64,000 bases of DNA, from NCBI GenBank assembly GCA_963969495.1, contig OZ018321.1, positions 104,704,066 through 104,768,065 on the forward strand, read 5' to 3'. The first letter of the stretch is position 1, and each line of letters opens with the position of its first letter. The notes beneath the pieces were generated by a model. That model made no database searches. It worked only from the letters and a program-made list of their open reading frames with translations, and had not been told where the DNA came from. This DNA comes from Ceratothoa steindachneri. Its lineage: Eukaryota > Arthropoda > Malacostraca > Isopoda > Cymothoidae. A program made the position numbers and the translations under genes. Shown here in pieces: positions 58,066 to 64,000 of the stretch.

Positions 58066-58066
<1 letters not shown>
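56433..58066 (+). mobile_element. Tc1-like transposon B with long (IR/DR-type) inverted repeats
   Basis: Complete ends: the left inverted repeat (56434-56640) and right (57857-58066) are about 207-210 bp and roughly 85% identical as reverse complements. Each carries an outer direct repeat (GACGAAATTATTCGTACACC or close) and an inner one (CAGAATTATTTGTACA), the IR/DR layout known from Sleeping Beauty-type elements. TA flanks both sides. A transposase of about 340 codons lies between (see next entry). The element is 1.63 kb, right for a full-length Tc1-like element. Confidence 0.9.
56818..57828 (+). pseudogene. Tc1-like transposase of element B
   Basis: This would be the DDE transposase that binds the inverted repeats and cuts at TA. 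It begins IGKTKELSVDLPEKIIDFHK at 56818, where Tc1-like enzymes start with Met: the codon is ATA, so the start has been lost. The helix-turn-helix follows, with a frameshift and small deletion near 56935. From 57037 one frame continues: VSTRTMQNCLNKNKL, then IELFGHNNARNIWRKKGES, PTVKYGGGCITFWGCFNSNG, FTFQQDNDSKHSSKIVAEWL (second catalytic Asp) and WPSTSPDLNAIEKL (third catalytic Glu). Stops include TAG/TAA near 57225-57260 and a TGA replacing the Trp of the L-W-D-E-L-K block at 57649. The first catalytic Asp is in a SDKTKIE stretch. It is readable but inactive. Confidence 0.88.

Positions 58067-58138
<72 letters not shown>
58067..58138. repeat. (TA)n microsatellite
   Basis: About 72 bases of TA repeat exactly between the right end of Tc1-like element B and the end of a mariner-like element. 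Confidence 0.97.
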
Positions 58139-58141
<3 letters not shown>

Positions 58142-58805
58142 GAGGGGCGGTCAATAAGTTTTGCAATTCGGATATAAGGAAACGAGATTTGAGGAAAAGT
58201 GTTTTATTATTTTTCAATATAACTACCCTCGACTTCAATGCACTTGCGCCACTTGTCCCAGAGGCTTCGAATTCCCGATAACCAGAAATCTTCCGACTGC
58301 TGTTCAAGCCACTCCTGGACGCCGAGCTGGACATCGTCCTCAAACCGGCGTCCACGCAGTGCAGCCTTGACCTCCGGAATAAAAAGTAGTCACTAGGGGC
58401 CATATCTGGACTGTAGGGGGATGGTAGAGCTCCTCGAATCCGCACTCGGGCAGGGCAGCTTGTGCAACTCTGGCCTTGTGGACTTTGATGACGTTGAAGT
58501 TGATCATGGTGCGTGAGGTTTCTAGGGACCCAACGGGCAGATACCTTGGTCATGGCCAAATTGTCGTTAATGATGTTGATAACACTTCCATGTGATATTC
58601 CAAGTTTTCGCTCGATTTCTTCGACCTTCACCCGTTCTTTTTCGAGGGTCATCCTCTCCACACGGGCCACATTGTCCTCGTTTGTCACGTCTGACGGGTG
58701 TCCTGGACGGGGGTCATCTTCAATGGACTCACGACCATGGCGGAACTCCCTATTCCAGCGAGCAATTGTTGAATAGGAAGGGGCGGTGTCGGTGTACACT
58801 GCAAC
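58139..58805 (-). mobile_element. Mariner-like transposon, internally deleted
   Basis: The reverse strand holds both ends of the transposase without its middle. N-terminal part: STIARWNREFRHGRESIEDD, then PSDVTNEDNVARVERMTLEK and GISHGSVINIINDNLAMTKV, then ARWVPRNLTHHD. About 130 residues that carry the first two catalytic residues are missing. The C-terminal part is CGFEELYHPPYSPDMAPSDY (third catalytic Asp), ending WDKWRKCIEVEGSYIEK near 58210. The 3' terminal repeat is CGAGGGGCGGTCAATAAGTT at 58141. The 5' end stops near 58805, where alignment with the copy at 1-580 ends. The element would be moved only in trans, if at all, and it lacks one terminus. Confidence 0.86.
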
Positions 58806-59435
58806 AAAACAGTGCAGATGCTGTTGATCAATAGGGAGTAGAAGAGAAGTCTTCATCGTCCTCGGAGTTAAGGTTGAAGGAAAACGTGGAAGACATCTGA
58901 GCGTCTGCTACTGAGAATGAATATACCTCAGCCTTTGCTTTCGACCTTCTAGCGTTCTCTTTTTCTCACCGAACTCGCCACTCCCCTCCTTACCCGCTGT
59001 CACGAGATCAGAACCAGACATGCTGGAGTCGACGTCCTCACGTTGCACTTGGTAAAACACACGATCTTCTTAAACAGTCATCTTTGCACGAGCGTACTGG
59101 GTCCAATGTCGAAGAGTTCACCGAGTGAGTTTTGGAATCATCACCTCTGTGTCACCTCGCTTGGTTCTCCTTTTGAGGTTCTGATATTCCCGCATCAACT
59201 TCTCCAACTTCCTCACACAGGAATCCATTCACTAGGTAGGAATCCTTGTCCTCGTCCAGATGGTGCAAAATGCTTCACAGGTGTTCTTGAAGTATGCCGG
59301 AAAAGGTCATTTCTGTTTCAAGTGAAATAATTATGACATGCGATGTATGTTCCTTCCAGCGTTGGAAGCCGTGCAGTTGAGAAAAAATCGAGGGGACTCT
59401 CTAATAACCACCATCCTTGTCCACATTTTTTTATA
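58806..59435. other. No feature recognised
   Basis: A 95-codon forward frame at 59043-59330 has no motif. Nothing else seen. Confidence 0.45.
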
Positions 59436-59439
59436 ATGT

Positions 59440-59900
59440 AAATTTAATAGAAAAAGAAGAAAATAATAGCCTTCCTTTCCTAGATGTTCTACATCAAAAT
59501 GCAGTATCTAAGGGATATTCCAAAAGTACTTTGGCCGTAACAGGCTTAAGATGTGACTCCAGATTAAATGGTCAAAATCAAATACCATAATAGATATAAA
59601 TGATTTTATTAGCAGAAATATCTTTGAATCGTTCCTAATCTCCAGCACAAAGGAGAGAAATGTAAATATTAGCCCCGGTTTGATTTCCTTAGATCCAGTC
59701 CTATCTTTCTTGCTCAAATCAGACTTATAACAGATTATAAACAAAATCTGACCTTATAGGGATGAGATTACTTTGTATAAATACGGTGTCTCTCTATTTT
59801 GTAAACTATTGTGAGTTTGAAAATATTAAGACAACGAAAGTACTAACTCCAATCAATTTTTCCTTTTCCTTACGGGGTATACACAAATATTTATACTTAT
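59440..59900 (+). mobile_element. Penelope-like element 3, internally deleted
   Basis: The forward strand reads ENNSLPFLDVL (59455-59495), the block that follows the RT palm. After about 30 residues it reads INDFISRNIFESFLISSTKE, then RNVNISPGLISLDPVL (59600-59700), the end of the GIY-YIG domain. The roughly 150-200 residues normally between are missing. It is closely related to PLE 2: the ISPGLxSLDPxL block, the untranslated tail with GAAAGTACTAACTCCAATC, and TTCCTTACGG are shared. The 3' end is AT-rich but no long (TA)n follows. Confidence 0.7.
59811..59850 (+). ncRNA. Hammerhead-ribozyme-like motif
   Basis: Homologue of 40310-40349: GAGT/ACTC stem I, TTGAAAA in place of CUGANGA, GAAA, palindrome AGTACT as stem III, then A as the candidate cleavage base. 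Stem II is lost (ATTAAGACAA does not pair), so activity is unlikely. Confidence 0.35.
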
Positions 59901-59984
59901 CACGTGTCACCTCTCGTCATATATATCTATAACTCTATATTTTAAAAACGTGATTTTTTTTAGATTAGGCGAATTAAGAAAAGT

Positions 59985-60515
59985 TTAGAGGTCCTCCCCC
60001 TCACCCTTCTTCTCCCCCTCCGTCTACCCAGCTCTCTCTCCTTCTCCCCATCTCGCTCCCCGCCTCCATTTTCCCCTCTTTCTACGCGCTTCTCTCCGCT
60101 TCTCTCCCCACACCTTTCCCCCCATTTCTCCATCCCTCCCCATCTACCCCATCTTATTCCTCCCCTTATTACCCCCTCCTTCCTTCTCTCTCCTTTTTCT
60201 CCCTTCTTCCTTCTCACCACTCCTTCTCCCCCTCCTTCTCCCCCTTCTTTCTCCCCCTCCATCTCACCTCCATTCCTTCTACCCCCCTCCCCTCCTTCTA
60301 CTCTAGCTTCTCCCAACTCTCCACCCTCCCATACTAAACTTCCCAATCTTCCACTCTCCCCCACTCGCACCTTACCTTATCTCCCTCTCCGCTCTCCCTC
60401 TATTCCTTATTTCCTCTCCCTCCCTCCTCTGTCCCCCTTACTCCTCTACTCCTCTTCTCATCCTTTCATTCTTTCTTCTCCCCCTCCTCTCCCTCTTCTC
60501 CCTCTCCTTCTCACC
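59985..60515. repeat. Polypyrimidine block of about 530 bp
   Basis: The forward strand is almost wholly C and T (TCTCCCCCTCC and variants) with few purines. Strand asymmetry of this length can form triplex (H-DNA). The 136-codon Gly/Glu/Arg frame on the reverse strand (59960-60370) is a by-product of the low complexity. Confidence 0.9.
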
Positions 60516-60580
60516 CCCAATTAATAATCAGTAATTAAAGATATTTTTATGCCACAATATAAAAATTTCAAATAATGGTG

Positions 60581-60655
<75 letters not shown>
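60581..60655. repeat. (TA)n microsatellite
   Basis: About 74 bases of TA repeat at the 3' end of a reverse-strand PLE. Confidence 0.97.
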
Positions 60656-60657
<2 letters not shown>

Positions 60658-61605
60658 AAAAATAATTACAAATCAGCAGGTGATCTTCGAATGCGTGAAA
60701 TTCTCAAAGAAAACAAACAAACAACCGATAGCCGAAGCGCATTAAGTCTCAAAACATCTTCAGGGGCAAGAACAAAGATAAATGTAAAAGAAAAAAGTGG
60801 AGCGGGCATATAAAACAAAAACAAACATGTGACGTCATAAACTAAAAACTAACGACACGTATCCCTAAAAACAGAACAAAAGAATAAAGAGATTGTTATG
60901 AAAAATATGTTATATAAAACCTGAGAGAGCTTTTTTTTATATTGTTTACATATTCTTACAGTTATGAAATTATCAAGTTTAAAAAGCCCATCTCTAAGAT
61001 TAAAATTTAGGTGCTGCGTAGATTTAATAATGGCGGATTCAATAAGATTACTCTCACGATGGCCTTTTACATCAACTAGGGCCTTTGCTACTGACCAATC
61101 AATCTGATGGCCAGTGGAGCTAATATGTATAAATAAAGTTTGACCAACATAAAACTCATTACAAAAGTACAGGGAATTGCATAAATACAGGAAAGTTTAT
61201 TAACGGGCGAATTATTAATTAACAAATTCTTTAAAAGTAATTAGAGAAAAAAACGACATGAACGTTAAATGAGGATAAAAGCTTGGGGATATGTCTAAAA
61301 TTATCATTATAGTGAAGACACAAAGTAGTTTTGTTGGAGAAAGTTTTTTATCATTATTTTAAAAAGATTTGGGGGCTGAAGCCAAGGCACTATCTAAAAC
61401 AAATGGAGGGTCCTTTAGATCCCCACCAATATTATATATACACTTAAGCTCTCGCTCTAAAAATTCAGGATTACAAACACGTAGTGCGCGTAAAAACATG
61501 GAGATAAAAGTACCAGATATATATTGTGAGGAGATGCCCCTCGGAATACCCCGCTCAACCCCTTCGCTCCAAACCACTTGCTCCTTGGCGTGGGAATTTT
61601 AGAAT
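60656..61605 (-). mobile_element. Penelope-like element 4 (RT end and GIY-YIG end)
   Basis: On the reverse strand: ISMFLRALRVCNPEFLEREL, then KCIYNIGGDLKDPPFVLDSA (61359-61577), matches the post-palm RT region of PLE 2 (SMFLRGFRMCDPCFLPDEIT). In broken frames follow FYVGQT (the YIG part), GHQIDWSVAKALVDVKGHRE, SNLIESAIIKSTQHLNFNLR and GLFKLDN. A tail with CCTGAAGATG (60766 downward) ends at the (TA)n array. The coding part is full of stops between blocks. Neither the RT palm nor the N-terminus is present. It is a separate family from PLE 1 and more distant from PLEs 2 and 3. Confidence 0.78.
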
Positions 61606-61839
61606 CATCGAGAAGAAGCATCCTGTGCTGAGTCATTCGACCCAGCTGTATTTGCTTATTCGTGACGCACCTCGCTCTCCGTCGCCCGCGAAAACGCCGA
61701 ATTCTTGCCCCATGCTTCACAGGCAAATCTGTTCCCCCGCGAGCGCGGTCGTACAAACCTATTCCCATATCCTGAGGCAAACTTCGCTGGCCGATCCAAC
61801 TCGTTATCTGCAAGTAAGTTTGTATATGTAGACTGACGT

Positions 61840-62660
61840 CGAGAATCCTCTGGTGACGGCCATGCCCTGGAGCTATCTAACGGACCAGCAACCTAGCTAT
61901 TTAACCCTGCGTCCGCCATTCCTTGAAGAGATTAAGAGTCTGCCAGTCTCTCCGCTCAGAGAGTTTTGTCTGTTCCATAGTGAAATCTCGCAAACCTCTG
62001 TTCGAGTCGTGCCTCGTCATTAAGATCTCACCAGCAGATCGCCCTTCGGGAAGCTTTGGCCCCTTTTCGGAGGAAAGCTATCGAGCCACTTTCTTCCCGG
62101 AGAACTGTGCGGCTCTTCCTCATCTTGCACCTCCCCTTCAAAAGTTCCGTTCTTCGTGTCTGAGACTCCCTGCCGAGCCTCAGGACCGTATCGTGTTTGA
62201 GATTCCATCCGTCTGTAGCAGATAAAATCTCGTTCTTCAACAAGAATTATAGAACTCCCATCTACGAGCCCTATTCGTTAGGACACCCAGAACTATCTCC
62301 TCGAAGACCTGTGCCGTTGCTCTTCCCCCCTCCGAGCACCACTAAACTTCAAGGTAATGCGATTTTGCGTTGTAATCCCCTGAGTACACCCCCGTAAATC
62401 GTCACCTGCATCCCCTTTTTAATTGACGCCTTGCGTAAAATTAAATAATATCCATTGTTCGAGTTAGCGATAATTTTGTACTTCCCTCTTAGCTCTGTCC
62501 TATTGTAAACTGTCACGATCCAAGTAACTATCCATATTGAGCAATTTGTTTCCCGTTTGGTATATATATATTGCCCTGATTATTATATATATTAAAATTA
62601 TATTTTGGGGTCTTGATCTTTATATATCCTTTAAACTGCAACTTATTAAGCCATAAGATA
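61840..62660 (+). repeat. Dispersed repeat A, copy 2
   Basis: Diverged relative of 1286-2075, same orientation. It contains a 100-codon forward frame (61923-62225) with no motif I know. AT-rich tail blocks ATTAAAATTATATTTT and TAAACTGCAACTT correspond to those in copy 1. A (TA)n array follows about 175 bases later. Confidence 0.45.
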
Positions 62661-62832
62661 CACCCTGGTTAATAGTATACGTGCTCTATAAAAAACTAGG
62701 AGGCGGCGTCCAACTCTTCTAATTGCTCTAAGCATATTGCTGACGTCCTCGAGTCGGCTATCTGCCCGTGCTTGTGTATGCATTCTGGCTTCGAGCGTGT
62801 CTTCACAGGCATACCTCGACAAATAAATAATC

Positions 62833-63850
<1,018 letters not shown>

Positions 63851-63852
63851 TA

Positions 63853-64000
63853 TGGCTGAAGGATCGATCTTCACGAACTAACCCTTCATCTGGCGTATCG
63901 ACTTCTAATCTTCTTATCTGGCTGAAAGATCGATCTTCACGAACTAATCTTTCTTCTGGCGAATCGACTTCTAATAATCTTCTTGTCTGGCCGATGGATC
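63853..64000. repeat. Tandem repeat, 66-69 bp unit, runs off the window
   Basis: Two full units and the start of a third: TGGCTGAAGGATCGATCTTC, then ACGAACTAACCCTTC, then TGGCGTATCGACTTCTAAT. The second unit is 3 bp longer (an added AAT). The array continues beyond base 64000. Confidence 0.88.

Noticed and set aside
59960..60370. 136-codon Gly/Glu/Arg-rich reverse frame
   Set aside because: It is the complement of a polypyrimidine tract; low-complexity sequence without stops is expected there.

Overview
The window looks like non-coding, transposon-filled DNA from an animal nuclear genome. An arthropod is my best guess, and a crustacean is possible. The reasons are the eukaryotic element mix (mariner, Tc1-like, hAT, CR1-type LINEs, Penelope-like elements (PLEs), Gypsy-type LTR elements, tRNA-derived SINEs), the abundance of long (TA)n arrays, and one conserved uncharacterised animal protein family. 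I found no host gene exon, rRNA, credible functional tRNA or CRISPR array. Nearly every recognisable reading frame is a decayed mobile element. Family calls come from motifs read by eye, not from a search.

Layout. 0-6 kb: 5' half of a mariner-like element, a dispersed repeat (copy 1), a DUF4371/ZMYM1-like hAT transposase remnant, and a reverse-strand PLE fused to a piece of another PLE. 6-12 kb: mostly empty, with microsatellites and a degenerate satellite at 10.1-10.8 kb. 12-17.3 kb: a nearly full-length CR1-like LINE (ORF1 with zinc-finger, coiled-coil and SGNH esterase; ORF2 with endonuclease and reverse transcriptase), with pieces of another LINE's zinc-knuckle ORF1 on either side. 19.6-20.9 kb: an uncharacterised Cys-rich family and a SINE. 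21.9-25.8 kb: a Gypsy-like assembly (pol tail, polypurine tract, LTR start, gag) between two inverted tRNA-like units, one of which runs into a large hairpin palindrome. 26-34 kb: a minisatellite, a hAT tail, a PLE end and two Tc1-like elements. 34.4-40.5 kb: SINE-like copies, PLE pieces, and a 4.1 kb CR1-like LINE inserted inside a PLE. 41-46 kb: three tandem-repeat blocks. 47-48.2 kb: a TA-flanked MITE and a SINE. 49.9-53.0 kb: an LTR retrotransposon with two ~700 bp LTRs but only gag and the start of a protease. 54.9-58.8 kb: two Tc1-like elements and a mariner-like element end to end. 59.4-62.7 kb: two PLE fragments, a polypyrimidine block and copy 2 of the dispersed repeat. The window ends in a tandem repeat that runs off the edge.

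Three patterns stand out. First, the 3' ends of PLE pieces carry hammerhead-ribozyme-like motifs and usually run into a (TA)n array. Second, many (TA)n arrays touch a transposon end. Third, elements are nested or abutted, so relative insertion ages can be read. These genes do not form a pathway; the region is an insertion sink.
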